Assembly (NCBI RefSeq): GCF_010671925.1
Contig: NZ_JAAHIH010000012.1
Span: forward strand, 19,536-83,535
Direction: 5' to 3'
Length of the DNA stretch: 64,000 nucleotides
From: Moorena sp. SIOASIH
GTDB taxonomy: Bacteria > Cyanobacteriota > Cyanobacteriia > Cyanobacteriales > Coleofasciculaceae
Shown here: in pieces, positions 45,050-53,875 of the stretch
How positions within the stretch are numbered: position 1 is the stretch's first letter
Layout of the letters: each line of letters starts with the position of its first letter
Notes under the pieces: model-generated
Databases searched by the model: none
The model's input: the letters and a program-made list of their open reading frames with translations, nothing else
Told to the model about the DNA's origin: nothing
Program-made: the position numbers and the translations under genes

Positions 45050-46798
45050 ATGAACAATACAAAACCCCGTGACGTCCAACCCCTGCATATTGCCACCGAT
45101 ACGCTCATATTGCGATCGCGTACTTGGGACCGGCTCAAATTTGAAATCGAATATGCCTTGCAACGAGGTACCACTGCTAATTCTTTTCTAATTCGAGCTG
45201 ATCAAATCGCCCTATTCGATCCACCAGGAGAATCTTTTACAGAGGTGTTTCTCAAAGCATTACAAGAACGCCTTGACCCAAAGCTGATCGATTATGTCAT
45301 CCTCGGTCACCTCAATCCCAATCGCCTGGTTACCCTGAATGCTCTGCTCAAACTTGCTCCTGAGATTACCTTTGTTTGCTCCAATCCTGGTGCTAAATCC
45401 TTGCGCACTCTGTTTGAGAAACTAGAGGATAAAGCTATTCCAGAACAGGAGCTCAAAATCCTGGTGATGAAAGGGGATGATACTCTCGATTTAGGTGAAG
45501 GTCACATCCTAGATTTTATCCCTACCCCTAATCCCCGTTTTCCTGATCAGCTTTGTACCTACGATCCTAAAACTCAAATCCTATTTACAGATAAATTATT
45601 TGGTGCTCATGTCTGTGGAGACCAGGTAATGGATGAAGGTTGGAGGGTTTATAACGAAGACCGACGCTATTATTTTGATTGCCTGATGGCACCCCACGCC
45701 CGACAGGTGGAAACAGCTTTAGCTAAATTAGCTGACTTTGATGCTAAGCTTTATGCTACCGGTCACGGACCCTTGGTGCGCTATGGCTTTCAAGAACTAA
45801 CTGAGTCCTATGGTAAATGGAGTAAGCAACAACAAGCTCAAGAGGCAAATGTTGCCCTAATTTATGCGTCAGCTTACGGAAATACTGGCGCGATTGCTCA
45901 AGTGATCGCAAGAGGTATCACTAAGGCTGGTGTATCGGTAGAATCCCTTAACTGTGAGGCAGCTGACCCGGAAGAGATTGGAGCTGCTGTCGAGAAAGCA
46001 GACGGATTTATCATGGGTTCTCCTACCCTAGGAGGTCACGCACCAACCCAGGTTCAAACCGCTTTGGGTATGGTTTTATCTAGCGCTACGAAAACTAAGC
46101 TAGCGGGTGTCTTTGGTTCCTATGGCTGGAGTGGGGAAGCCATTGACCTATTAGAAAGTAAGTTCCGGGATGCCGGTTACCAGTTTGGCTTTGAGACGAT
46201 TCGGGTCAAATTTAAGCCTACAGACAAAGACCTCAAATACTGTGAAGAAGCTGGTACAGATTTTGCTCAAGCCCTGAAAAAAGCCAAAAAAGCCCGGAAA
46301 CCCAAGCAACCTGCTGGTGAGTCTTCCGCTGCCCGCACTGAGCAAGCGGTGGGACGGTTGATTGGTTCGTTGTGTGTTGTGACTACTAAACAACAAGACC
46401 TGACCGGAGCGATGCTAGCTTCCTGGGTATCTCAAGCTACCTTTACTCCTCCAGGGTTAACCGTAGCGGTAGCTAAAGAACGAGCAGTTGAGTCTTTGAT
46501 GCACACTGGGGATCATTTTGTCTTGAATGTGTTAGAAGACGGCAAACATTTACCCTTGATGAAGCAGTTTCTCAAACCTTTTAAGCCTGGTGAAGACCGA
46601 TTTGGTGGGATAAATATAGAAGAAGCAGACAATGGTTGTCCAATTCTAAGTGATGCCCTAGCTTATTTGGAATGTACTGTAGAAAATCGGATGGAATGTG
46701 GTGACCACTGGCTAGTTTATGGGGTGGTTAAAAATGGTAAGGTGCTATCTGATGGAGTAACTGCCCTGCATCATCGTAAGTCGGGGACCTATTATTAA
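45050..46798 (+). CDS. flv1: Diflavin flavoprotein Flv1
   Basis: Partner of Flv3 in light-dependent O2 reduction. It has 582 residues with the same three domains: lactamase-like (residues 1-255), flavodoxin (about 263-400, VALIYASAYGNTGAIAQVIARG) and flavin reductase (about 430-582, GSLCVVTTKQQDLTGAMLAS), ending HHRKSGTYY. The diiron ligands are non-canonical: LGHLNPNRLVTLNAL replaces the HTEPDHSG of Flv3. That pattern is characteristic of Flv1. The 575-bp repeat-filled gap makes co-transcription with flv3 uncertain. Confidence 0.94.
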   Translation: MNNTKPRDVQPLHIATDTLILRSRTWDRLKFEIEYALQRGTTANSFLIRADQIALFDPPGESFTEVFLKALQERLDPKLIDYVILGHLNPNRLVTLNALLKLAPEITFVCSNPGAKSLRTLFEKLEDKAIPEQELKILVMKGDDTLDLGEGHILDFIPTPNPRFPDQLCTYDPKTQILFTDKLFGAHVCGDQVMDEGWRVYNEDRRYYFDCLMAPHARQVETALAKLADFDAKLYATGHGPLVRYGFQELTESYGKWSKQQQAQEANVALIYASAYGNTGAIAQVIARGITKAGVSVESLNCEAADPEEIGAAVEKADGFIMGSPTLGGHAPTQVQTALGMVLSSATKTKLAGVFGSYGWSGEAIDLLESKFRDAGYQFGFETIRVKFKPTDKDLKYCEEAGTDFAQALKKAKKARKPKQPAGESSAARTEQAVGRLIGSLCVVTTKQQDLTGAMLASWVSQATFTPPGLTVAVAKERAVESLMHTGDHFVLNVLEDGKHLPLMKQFLKPFKPGEDRFGGINIEEADNGCPILSDALAYLECTVENRMECGDHWLVYGVVKNGKVLSDGVTALHHRKSGTYY

Positions 46799-46825
46799 TA
46801 GGACATTGTATAGCGCTACGCGCAA

Positions 46826-46895
46826 GGCAAAAGGCAAAAGGCAAAAGGCAAAAGGCAAAAGGCAAAAGGCAAAAGGCAAAAGGCAAAAGGCAAAA
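46826..46895. repeat. Heptamer array (AAAGGCA)n
   Basis: Ten contiguous AAAGGCA units follow flv1, then TTTACTATAACAGC, a degenerate tail motif. Confidence 0.85.
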
Positions 46896-47020
46896 GTTTA
46901 CTATAACAGCTTTTCACCTTGTATAAATGTCCTAAGCTTAATGCGTAGTGCTATTTTTTTGTTTAAAAGGAACAGGGAATAGAACTATGTCTTAACCTTT
47001 ACTTCGACTGCTATACAGCT

Positions 47021-47059
47021 AAAAAAAGTGATGCTCAGCAAAGAGTATCGCTTTTTTTT
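47021..47059. terminator. Bidirectional terminator-like hairpin
   Basis: AAAAAAAGTGATGCTC-AGCAAA-GAGTATCGCTTTTTTTT: an A-run, a stem and a U-run readable from both strands. The same design (AAAAAAGTGATG ... CATCGCTTTTTT) recurs at 63227-63261. It separates flv1 from the cysteate synthase gene. Confidence 0.7.
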
Positions 47060-47095
47060 AATCTATAGCCAGGATCATTATACTTCATAAAAATC

Positions 47096-47170
47096 TCCCC
47101 ATCTTCCCATCTCCCCACCCTCCCTACTCCCTACTCCCTACTCCCTACTCCCTACTCCCTACTCCCTACT
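47096..47170. repeat. Microsatellites (CCCATCTC)n and (ACTCCCT)n
   Basis: An octamer run followed by six or seven ACTCCCT heptamers immediately upstream of a leader (47166-47231) that is duplicated at 54068. Confidence 0.8.
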
Positions 47171-47231
47171 TCCAGATGGGACTATTTTCCACTAGCTGCT
47201 AGAATATTCCGGTAGCCAATGACTAATCACA

Positions 47232-48518
47232 ATGAAGTCTAAACTCAAATATATCCTGCGTTGCACTTTGTGTGGAAAAGACTATGAACCAGACCCTTTC
47301 CGCCTTTGCTGTGACGAGAAACATGAGCCATCCCTTCTGCGTGCTGTCTATCCTAACCAAAAGCTAGAAGTCAAAGAGAATCTCCCAGGTTTATTCCGAT
47401 ATATCGATTGGCTACCGGTTGATCGATACTTAGAGGCAGATGGTAAACCGATTACGTATCAAAGCCAGAATCTGGCTCACCATCTCGGATTAGATCATCT
47501 TTTCATTTCTTTCAATGGGTATTGGCCAGAGCGAGATGCTCATCTTTTTACTTGTTCTTTTAAAGAATTAGAAGCTTTCCCGATATTAGCTAGAATACCA
47601 GAGGATAACCCCAAAACCCTCGTCGTTGCTTCAGCTGGAAATACTGGCCGAGCGTTTGCTACGGTTTGCTCTAAGCTGAAAATCCCCTTTTGCTTGGTCA
47701 TTCCAGAGCAAAATTTATCCGCCATCTGGTCAAAGGATCGTTTTGATTCTTGTGTTCGTCTGATTGCTGTTGGTGGGAATGGTGACTACTCCGATGCGAT
47801 TCGTATCGGAAAAATCATCAGTGAATTAGAGGGTTTCTTTCCGGAAGGAGGAGCTAGAAATGTAGCCAGACGGGATGGAATGGGGCTAACCGTTGTGGAT
47901 GCTACAGTAACCATTGGGGAAATTCCTGATCACTATTTCCAAGCCGTCGGTTCCGGTACTGGTGGGATTTCAGCTTACGAAGCCAATCTCAGATTTTTAG
48001 CAGATGGCAGATTTGGCAACAAAAAAATGAAGCTTCACCTGTGTCAAAACATTCCTTTTACACCCATGACCGATGCCTGGAAAGCGGGTAAGCGAGACAT
48101 TACTGCTTTGAGCGAAATAGAAGCCAAAAAATGCATTAGTCAGGTTTCTGCTAAGGTACTTACCAACCGAAATCCGGCTTACTCTCTTGCGGGAGGACTT
48201 TATGAAGCATTGGCTGATACTGATGGAGAAATGTATGGTGTCACTAATGACGAATCAGAGAAAGCAAGGATTATATTTGAGAAATTGGAAGGAATAGATA
48301 TTAGTCCTGCTGCAGGTGTGGCAACTGGTGCTTTAATTCAAGCGGTTGAGGCGGGGAACATAGGTAAAAAGGAAACCATTGTGCTCAATATTACTAGTGG
48401 AGGCTACAAACGTATGCGCCAAGATTATCCTTTACACTACCTCAAACCTGATTTAGTTTTTACACCTGAAGAGATCGAACCTGATTTTCTGGAACAGAGA
48501 ATTACCAGTGTATCATAA
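47232..48518 (+). CDS. Cysteate synthase-like PLP enzyme (threonine synthase family)
   Basis: Resembles, over its whole 428 residues, the cysteate synthase of methanogens, which makes L-cysteate from O-phosphoserine and sulfite. Family-specific blocks include a Cys-rich N-terminus (LRCTLCGKDYEP), GRFHSW-like RYIDWLPVDRYLE, the FNGYWPERDAHLFTCSFKEL block whose SFK Lys should carry PLP, VVASAGNTGRAFA (substrate loop), PEGGARNVARRDGMG, DHYFQAVGSGTGGISAYEA (phosphate loop), TNRNPAYSLAGGLYEAL and NITSGGYKRM. Ordinary threonine synthase lacks several of these. It heads a plus-strand cluster with a TauD-like dioxygenase 29 bp downstream. The product is predicted by homology only. Confidence 0.85.
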   Translation: MKSKLKYILRCTLCGKDYEPDPFRLCCDEKHEPSLLRAVYPNQKLEVKENLPGLFRYIDWLPVDRYLEADGKPITYQSQNLAHHLGLDHLFISFNGYWPERDAHLFTCSFKELEAFPILARIPEDNPKTLVVASAGNTGRAFATVCSKLKIPFCLVIPEQNLSAIWSKDRFDSCVRLIAVGGNGDYSDAIRIGKIISELEGFFPEGGARNVARRDGMGLTVVDATVTIGEIPDHYFQAVGSGTGGISAYEANLRFLADGRFGNKKMKLHLCQNIPFTPMTDAWKAGKRDITALSEIEAKKCISQVSAKVLTNRNPAYSLAGGLYEALADTDGEMYGVTNDESEKARIIFEKLEGIDISPAAGVATGALIQAVEAGNIGKKETIVLNITSGGYKRMRQDYPLHYLKPDLVFTPEEIEPDFLEQRITSVS

Positions 48519-48547
48519 CGGTTTACCAATTAAACATTTCAATATCC

Positions 48548-49426
48548 ATGAAAACCTTATCCACTCTTGCAGTCCATCAAATCAAACCCTTTGGGGTGAA
48601 GCTGACGAACGTTGATCTTAATTCCCCAGAACAATGCGATCGCATTCGAGAGCTGCTCTACGAAAATGGGGTAGTGATCATCCCTCCTGACGGAGGCAGT
48701 TTCGGTGATCAACCAATCCAAGCTGATGCAAGTCTGTTAAAGTTGGCGGGACTTTTCGGGAAGATCGAGAACTACCACCCAGTAAACGCACCCAAAGACA
48801 GCACTGGCAAGGTGCAAATTCTGGAAACCATGGGTGACACGGGGATTCCAGCGGATTCCTTCCTATTCCACTCAGATATGAGCTGGCGAGTTAACCCATC
48901 CCGGGCCAGCGTATTATGTGGGTTTATCCTGCCTCCTAGCGGTGGTAATACCTGCTTCCAAAATGCTAACCAAATGTACCGCAATCTGTCACCGGAACTA
49001 AGGGAGCAGTTGCATGGTATCAGCGCTCTCCACTCTCTGCAGAAGGGTTATGCCCGGGTCAACCGACCGGATGATGTGACTAATGACGTGCAGGCTATTC
49101 ATCCGGCAGTGATTAAGCATCCCGACACAGGTGTTCCACTACTCTACCTGAACCCAAATTTCACGGTGTCCTTGGTAGGAATGTCGGAACAGGAGAGTAC
49201 GGAACTTATGAACCGCGTCTTTGAGCAAGCCAACGGTCCAGACCAGGTTCTTTGCCATTCCTGGACTAAGGGGGATGTGGTGATCTGGGACAACTTTGGA
49301 GTGCAGCACCTGGCTAGGGCAGACTACCTTGGCCTGCGCCGAATGCATCGGGTGGTGGCTCACGACCCCCATCTGCGGACAGAGCGTTATGTAGGGGAAA
49401 CAGGGGATGCCAAGGAAACCATGTAA
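48548..49426 (+). CDS. TauD/TfdA-family Fe(II)/2-oxoglutarate dioxygenase
   Basis: A 292-residue non-haem iron oxygenase. The facial triad is visible as HSD in FLFHSDMSWRV (near residue 111) and the distal His in FGVQHLARADY (near 256). The 2-oxoglutarate Arg is likely in LRRMHRVVAHD. TauD itself oxidises taurine and releases sulfite; other family members hydroxylate betaines, carnitine precursors or natural products. In this cluster, between cysteate synthase and a methyltransferase, hydroxylation of a taurine- or cysteate-derived product seems more likely than degradation. The gene starts 29 bp after the synthase and overlaps the next gene by 20 bp. Confidence 0.87.
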   Translation: MKTLSTLAVHQIKPFGVKLTNVDLNSPEQCDRIRELLYENGVVIIPPDGGSFGDQPIQADASLLKLAGLFGKIENYHPVNAPKDSTGKVQILETMGDTGIPADSFLFHSDMSWRVNPSRASVLCGFILPPSGGNTCFQNANQMYRNLSPELREQLHGISALHSLQKGYARVNRPDDVTNDVQAIHPAVIKHPDTGVPLLYLNPNFTVSLVGMSEQESTELMNRVFEQANGPDQVLCHSWTKGDVVIWDNFGVQHLARADYLGLRRMHRVVAHDPHLRTERYVGETGDAKETM

Positions 49427-50309
49427 TATCGAGCACTACCTGAAGCAAGATGACCATCAGGCTGGTTACGGCGACAACAATTCAGACCAGTCAGCGGCCC
49501 AATACAACCAAGCACGCAGCCCCTTTGGGGTAAAAGAGATCTTGGGATTTCTCTGCCCAGGAGATGTGGTATTAGACGCTGGCTGTGGCACAGGGCAGCA
49601 CGCACGATACCTTGCTGAGGTGGCCAGTAAAGTTATTGGAATTGACACAGATTCCGCGCGGATTGCGATCGCCCAAGAAAATTGTCAAGACTTGGACAAT
49701 GCCAGCTTTGAGGTGGGTTCTGTCACCAAGCTTCCTTTTGAGGAGAGTTCCTTTGACCTAGTGCTGTTGGCCCAAGTGCTACACCACCTTGGAGGGGAAG
49801 ACGTCCATTCAGCCGAAACTTCAACGTCTTTAACGGAGCAATGTGAGCGGGCGATCGCGGAAGCAAAACGAGTGCTGAAAGCTGGTGGACGACTTGTACT
49901 TGTCACTACTAGCCGAGAGCAGCGTCGTAAAGCTTACTGGCATTTTAACCTATTTCCAGAATCAGCGTGGGAGCGTCTGGATTCGGTCTGGTCCCTGACC
50001 GAGGGTCTTTGGTTTACATCGATGATGGAGAAAATGGGCTTCACAATGACCGCTAATGTAACCCCAGGGGAATCCCACTGGATTGAAGCCCAGGATGAAC
50101 AGATGGTGAGGCTAAGCCTCGACCCTGCTTGGCGGTCAACAGATGTGGCATTTGCCTTGCTGACACCAGGCGAAATGAGCCAGTTTGTGGCTCAGGTCGA
50201 GACGGTGCTAGGGGATGGCTCTGCAAAGGAGCTAATCAATGGGGCGCTTGCGGGGCGGGCTTCCCATGGGGAGGCTACCGTTTATGCTTACGATCTCAAG
50301 TCTGAATAA
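49407..50309 (+). CDS. Class I SAM-dependent methyltransferase (overlaps tauD-like gene)
   Basis: A 300-residue methyltransferase. SAM-binding motif I is VVLDAGCGTGQHARYL near residue 53, the acidic ribose-binding residue is in VIGIDTDSARI, motif II/III is FEVGSVTKLPFEESSFDLVLL, and the post-motif helix is VLHHLGGED. The C-terminal part (GLWFTSMMEKMGFTMT) resembles Methyltransf_11/25 enzymes acting on small molecules. The start ATG at 49407 lies inside the preceding dioxygenase gene, so translational coupling is likely. The substrate is unknown; an amine or sulfonate product of the cluster is the natural candidate. Confidence 0.87.
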   Translation: MPRKPCNIEHYLKQDDHQAGYGDNNSDQSAAQYNQARSPFGVKEILGFLCPGDVVLDAGCGTGQHARYLAEVASKVIGIDTDSARIAIAQENCQDLDNASFEVGSVTKLPFEESSFDLVLLAQVLHHLGGEDVHSAETSTSLTEQCERAIAEAKRVLKAGGRLVLVTTSREQRRKAYWHFNLFPESAWERLDSVWSLTEGLWFTSMMEKMGFTMTANVTPGESHWIEAQDEQMVRLSLDPAWRSTDVAFALLTPGEMSQFVAQVETVLGDGSAKELINGALAGRASHGEATVYAYDLKSE

Positions 50310-50354
50310 AGCCCTGTTGTGATTGTTGAGATTTTCCTCAAGGTGGGGAAAATC

Positions 50355-50510
50355 GGGAGTATGTCACCTTTGTAATTATGTACATAGATCCCCCCTAACC
50401 CCCCTTAACCAAGGGGGGAATTAGATTCAGGAATTAGATTGAAAAGTCCCCCTTATTAAGGGGGATTTAGGGGGATCTGAATCAGGAATTAACAAAACTG
50501 ACATGCTCCC
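50355..50510. mobile_element. 156-bp MITE with 12-bp terminal inverted repeats
   Basis: Ends are GGGAGTATGTCA and TGACATGCTCCC. The inside holds CCCCCCTAACCCCCCTTAACC and CCCCCTTATTAAGGGGG palindromes. Flanks GGGAAAATC and GGTAAAATC form a probable 9-bp target duplication. The paralogous segment at 51459-51475 (GGGGAAAATCTCATTCAG) preserves the empty site. Confidence 0.85.
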
Positions 50511-50532
50511 GGTAAAATCTCATTCAGTAAAC

Positions 50533-51195
50533 TTATTTTTTCCTTCCTTCAATCATCACACCAACCGAGCCCAAATCATGAATTTTCATGGAAAATCCTA
50601 TAGATTCAAGCAACTCCTGGAAATAGCTGAAAGGATAAGCATTAGGACAATGGGAACCCCCTTCTAAAATCACTTGATTGCCATTGATACTTTCTACTTT
50701 TAAACCTGTTTTAGCATAAAAGCGTAAGCGCTCATCCATCACTTCTTGACCACATTTGAAAGTCGAAATAAATATATTTTCGTCTACTAGTTTTCCTAGA
50801 TTGTCGAAAACAGGTTTATGAACGTCTTGAGAAATATTGCCAATGGTATTCCATCCCAGTAGAGCATAGGTAAACGTTTCTTGAACCAGAGTAGGTAAAT
50901 GTTCCGCTCTTCCGAGAATGAGTTTTACATTATCAAAATCGGCAGTTGATTCTTTAGCTATGTTTACCAATTGTTCGGCAAAATCAATTCCTGTGATCTT
51001 ACCGACAAGGGGGGCAAGATGACGAAGATAACGTCCCTCACCACATCCTACCTCCAGAACACTATCCACCCCTTCAAAGGTTTTCTTAATAAATTCTTCT
51101 TCTAACTTCTGATACTCCCTGACTCCTTCTGTCTCATTTTGAGGATCGAGCAAAGTCAATCCGATCCCTTCGTAAAAGTCTTTGCTATCTTTCAT
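50533..51195 (-). CDS. Class I SAM-dependent methyltransferase (tandem copy 1)
   Basis: A 220-residue enzyme, nearly the same throughout as the copy at 51484. Motif I is SVLEVGCGEGRYLRHLAP near residue 46, the ribose-binding Asp is in ITGIDFAEQL, and motif III is ILGRAEHLPTLVQETFTYALLGWNTIGNI. The N-terminal MKDSKDFYEGIGL is shared by both copies. Eight bp upstream on the minus strand lies a truncated decarboxylase fragment, so this copy belongs to a duplicated decarboxylase-methyltransferase block. Likely an N-methyltransferase in the taurine-type pathway; the substrate is inferred from context only. Confidence 0.88.
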   Translation of the reverse strand: MKDSKDFYEGIGLTLLDPQNETEGVREYQKLEEEFIKKTFEGVDSVLEVGCGEGRYLRHLAPLVGKITGIDFAEQLVNIAKESTADFDNVKLILGRAEHLPTLVQETFTYALLGWNTIGNISQDVHKPVFDNLGKLVDENIFISTFKCGQEVMDERLRFYAKTGLKVESINGNQVILEGGSHCPNAYPFSYFQELLESIGFSMKIHDLGSVGVMIEGRKK

Positions 51196-51203
51196 TATTT
51201 CTT

Positions 51204-51399
51204 CTATCCTTTAACAGCTTCACCTAGTTTACCAGCATCAAGTAAATTATGAAAAAACGTTTCTATATCGGCTTTTTGCAGTTCAGCTTTAGCCAAAATT
51301 AACCGAATCATAACCTGACATTGATAATGAGCATAGTTGACAAAAGCTGTTCCAGAATGAAATAATTGGTTGCTTATGTCTAGATTCAGTTGGTCTAAC
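51204..51399 (-). pseudogene. Truncated C-terminal fragment of a PLP decarboxylase
   Basis: About 65 codons matching the last part of the decarboxylase at 52155 (AFVNYAHYQ, IRLILA, KLGEAVKG-type end). It keeps the same TAG stop and the same 8-bp spacing to the following methyltransferase. The 5' part is missing; it ends at TGGTCTAACG and then runs into the duplicated CCCTGTTGTGATTGTTGAG boundary at 51426. It shows that the methyltransferase gene was duplicated together with the decarboxylase end. Confidence 0.9.
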
Positions 51400-51483
51400 G
51401 CATATGACTTAAATCTTAACGTTAAATCCCTGTTGTGATTGTTGAGATTTTCCTCAAGGTGGGGAAAATCTCATTCAGTCAAA

Positions 51484-52146
51484 TTATTGTTTAGTTCCTT
51501 CAATCATCACACCAACAAAGCCCAAATCATGAGTTTCCATAGAAAATCCTGCCGATTCAAGCAACTCCTGTAAATAGCTGAAAGGATAAGCATTAGCATG
51601 ATGCAATCCCCCTTCTAAAATTACTTGATTGCCATCGATGCTTTCTACCTTAAAACCCGTTTTAGCGTAATAGCGTAAGCGCTCATCCATGACGTCTTGG
51701 TTAGATTTAAACGTAGAGATAAATATCTTTTTATCTACTAATTTTGCCAGATTATCCAAAATAGCTTTATGAAGCTGTTGAGGAATATTGCCAATGGTAT
51801 TCCATGCCAGTAAACCGTAAGTGAAATTTTCTTGAACTAGAGTTGTTAAATGTTCTGCTCTTCCGGCTAAAATGGTTACATTATTAAACGTAGAAGTGGA
51901 GTCTTTAGCTAAGGCTACAAGCTGTTCTGAAAAATCAATTCCTGTGATCTTTCCTACAATGGGGGCAAGCTTACGAATATAACGTCCCTCACCACATCCT
52001 ACATCCAGAACACTATCCACCCCTTCAAAGGTTTTCAGTATAAAGTCATCCTCTAACTCCATATACTCCCTGATTCCTTCCGTCTGATTTTGAGGCTCCA
52101 GAAACTTTAATCCCATCCCTTCGTAAAAGTCTTTGCTATCTTTCAT
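51484..52146 (-). CDS. Class I SAM-dependent methyltransferase (tandem copy 2)
   Basis: A 220-residue paralogue of the gene at 50533 (MKDSKDFYEGMGLKFL). Motif I is SVLDVGCGEGRYIRKLAP, then ITGIDFSEQLVALAKDS and ILAGRAEHLTTLVQENFTYG. It follows the intact decarboxylase with 8 bp spacing, so the two are almost certainly co-transcribed and co-translated. Differences between copies are spread along the protein (for example LLGWNTIGNI versus LLAWNTIGNI), consistent with two functional genes rather than a gene and a relic. They may perform successive methylations, or one may be redundant. Confidence 0.88.
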   Translation of the reverse strand: MKDSKDFYEGMGLKFLEPQNQTEGIREYMELEDDFILKTFEGVDSVLDVGCGEGRYIRKLAPIVGKITGIDFSEQLVALAKDSTSTFNNVTILAGRAEHLTTLVQENFTYGLLAWNTIGNIPQQLHKAILDNLAKLVDKKIFISTFKSNQDVMDERLRYYAKTGFKVESIDGNQVILEGGLHHANAYPFSYLQELLESAGFSMETHDLGFVGVMIEGTKQ

Positions 52147-52154
52147 GATTGCTT

Positions 52155-53579
52155 CTATCCTTTAACAGCTTCACCTAGTTTACCAGCATCAAGTAAATTA
52201 TGGAAAAAGATTTCTAGATCAGCTTTTTGCAGTTCAGGGTTAGCGAGAATTAACCGAATCATAACCTGACCTTGATAATGAGCATAGTTGACAAAAGCTG
52301 TGCCAGAATGAAATAATTGGTTGCGTATGTCTAGATTCAGCTGGTCTAACCCAGTAGAGTCAAGCTGTTTATCTTTGGGGATATAACGGAAACAAATATT
52401 CAAAAATTGTGGTTCAGCGATTAATTCTAAATTATCGCAACGGCGGATATACTCGGTGGCATAATTAGCTAGGTCAAATAAATGATTCACCAGCTGCTCA
52501 TAACCTTTTTTGCCATAGTATTTCCAACACAGCCATAATTTTAGGGCATCTACTCTCCGACCACATTGTAACGACTTAGTTCCCAAATTATATAAATCAT
52601 TTTCATCATCATGGAATAGATAATCGGTACCTCCCCCAGAGCAAGCTTCTGACAATATTCCTTTTTCTTTGACTAAAATAGCCGAACAAATTAAAGGAAC
52701 TCCCATTAACTTATGAGCATCCCAAGTAAACGAATCAACTAACTCACTTCCTGCTAACAAATGCTGGTGTTTTTCACTAAATAAAACCGGCCCACCCCAA
52801 GCAGCATCGACATGCAGCCACAAGCCATATTTCCTGGTAATTTCGGCAAGGGTCGGTAACGGATCGAAAGCTCCTAAAACAGTTGTACCGGCAGTTGCAC
52901 CCACAAAGAACGGTGTTTTTTCTTCTGATAAGCTCTGTTGAATCGCAGCTTCTAGTGCTTCGGGAATCATTTTGCCATCAACATCAGATTTAACCTTGAC
53001 TAAATTTTGGATGCCAATCCCTAACAAATTGGCAGCTTTTAAATAGGAATAATGAGCTTGTTCGGAAACAAAGGCAACTAACTGATGATTACCCAATCCC
53101 TGCAATTTAGCTTCCGGTAAAACTTGATGTCGTCCACAAAGCATTCCGATCAGATTAGCATTACTTCCTCCAGTTACCATCAACCCTTCACCTGGATTAA
53201 ACCCCACTAAACTGGTCAATTTTTTAATCAATTCTATTTCCATCAGGGTGGCTACTGGGGCGACATCATAGGTGTGCATGGTAGTATTCGTGGCACTGGT
53301 CACCATGTCGGCTATTATTCCCGGAATACTAGACCCACTAAAAAGTAGATTAAAAAATTGAGTGCTACCGGTTCTAACGCTATAGTTCAGGTAAGATTCT
53401 ACTATAGGAATTAACGCTTCTAACGCTACTCCTTCATCGGGTAACGTTAAATCGAGTTTTTCCTTAAGACCATTAGCGGTTTGATAATTAACGACTTTGG
53501 GCTCGGGATCCAAATTACCTTCTAAATAGTTGAGAATTATGGTAAAGGCTTTAGTCAGGGTTGTTTCTGTATCTTTCAT
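52155..53579 (-). CDS. PLP-dependent group II decarboxylase (CSAD/GAD-like)
   Basis: A 474-residue group II amino-acid decarboxylase. Family blocks are MHTYDVAPVATLMEIELIKK near residue 100, LMVTGGSNANLIGML near 131, VGATAGTTVLGAFDPLPTLA near 225, WLHVDAAWGGPVLFS near 254 (PLP-pairing Asp) and the PLP lysine in WDAHKLMGVP near 290. LGTKSLQCGRRVDALKLWL follows. This pattern is closest to glutamate and cysteine-sulfinate/cysteate decarboxylases. With a cysteate synthase nearby, cysteate to taurine is the natural prediction, but aspartate or glutamate cannot be excluded by eye. It is transcribed with the methyltransferase 8 bp downstream. Confidence 0.88.
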   Translation of the reverse strand: MKDTETTLTKAFTIILNYLEGNLDPEPKVVNYQTANGLKEKLDLTLPDEGVALEALIPIVESYLNYSVRTGSTQFFNLLFSGSSIPGIIADMVTSATNTTMHTYDVAPVATLMEIELIKKLTSLVGFNPGEGLMVTGGSNANLIGMLCGRHQVLPEAKLQGLGNHQLVAFVSEQAHYSYLKAANLLGIGIQNLVKVKSDVDGKMIPEALEAAIQQSLSEEKTPFFVGATAGTTVLGAFDPLPTLAEITRKYGLWLHVDAAWGGPVLFSEKHQHLLAGSELVDSFTWDAHKLMGVPLICSAILVKEKGILSEACSGGGTDYLFHDDENDLYNLGTKSLQCGRRVDALKLWLCWKYYGKKGYEQLVNHLFDLANYATEYIRRCDNLELIAEPQFLNICFRYIPKDKQLDSTGLDQLNLDIRNQLFHSGTAFVNYAHYQGQVMIRLILANPELQKADLEIFFHNLLDAGKLGEAVKG

Positions 53580-53587
53580 AGGGGGTA

Positions 53588-53640
53588 GGGAATGGGTAGT
53601 CGGGAGTCGGGAGTCGGGAGTCGGGAGTCGGGTTTGGTAA
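53588..53640. repeat. Heptamer array (GGGAGTC)n
   Basis: Five GGGAGTC units, then TTTGGTAAAATTGACTCTATAA, a degenerate tail motif, directly upstream of the decarboxylase start. Confidence 0.7.
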
Positions 53641-53875
53641 AATTGACTCTATAATATTACCATAAAAAAACGCTATTCTTGGATAGAATATCGACAGCTG
53701 TACTAGGATTTAGTCTAATACAAATAAGCGGCAATTATATCAATAATAACCGGTTTTGGATATTAAATCAACCAGATAAAAATTTTAATTATTCTATCGG
53801 TAGCAAGGAAAGTATAGTTGAGGACATAGTATTTTGGTTTATATGATGTCAGGATAATTACCCTTAATAAAAATC

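Noticed and set aside
47232..48518. Ordinary threonine synthase
   Set aside because: Blocks such as NGYWPERDAHLFTCSFKEL and PEGGARNVARRDGMG match cysteate synthase rather than threonine synthase as I know them; a tree would settle this.
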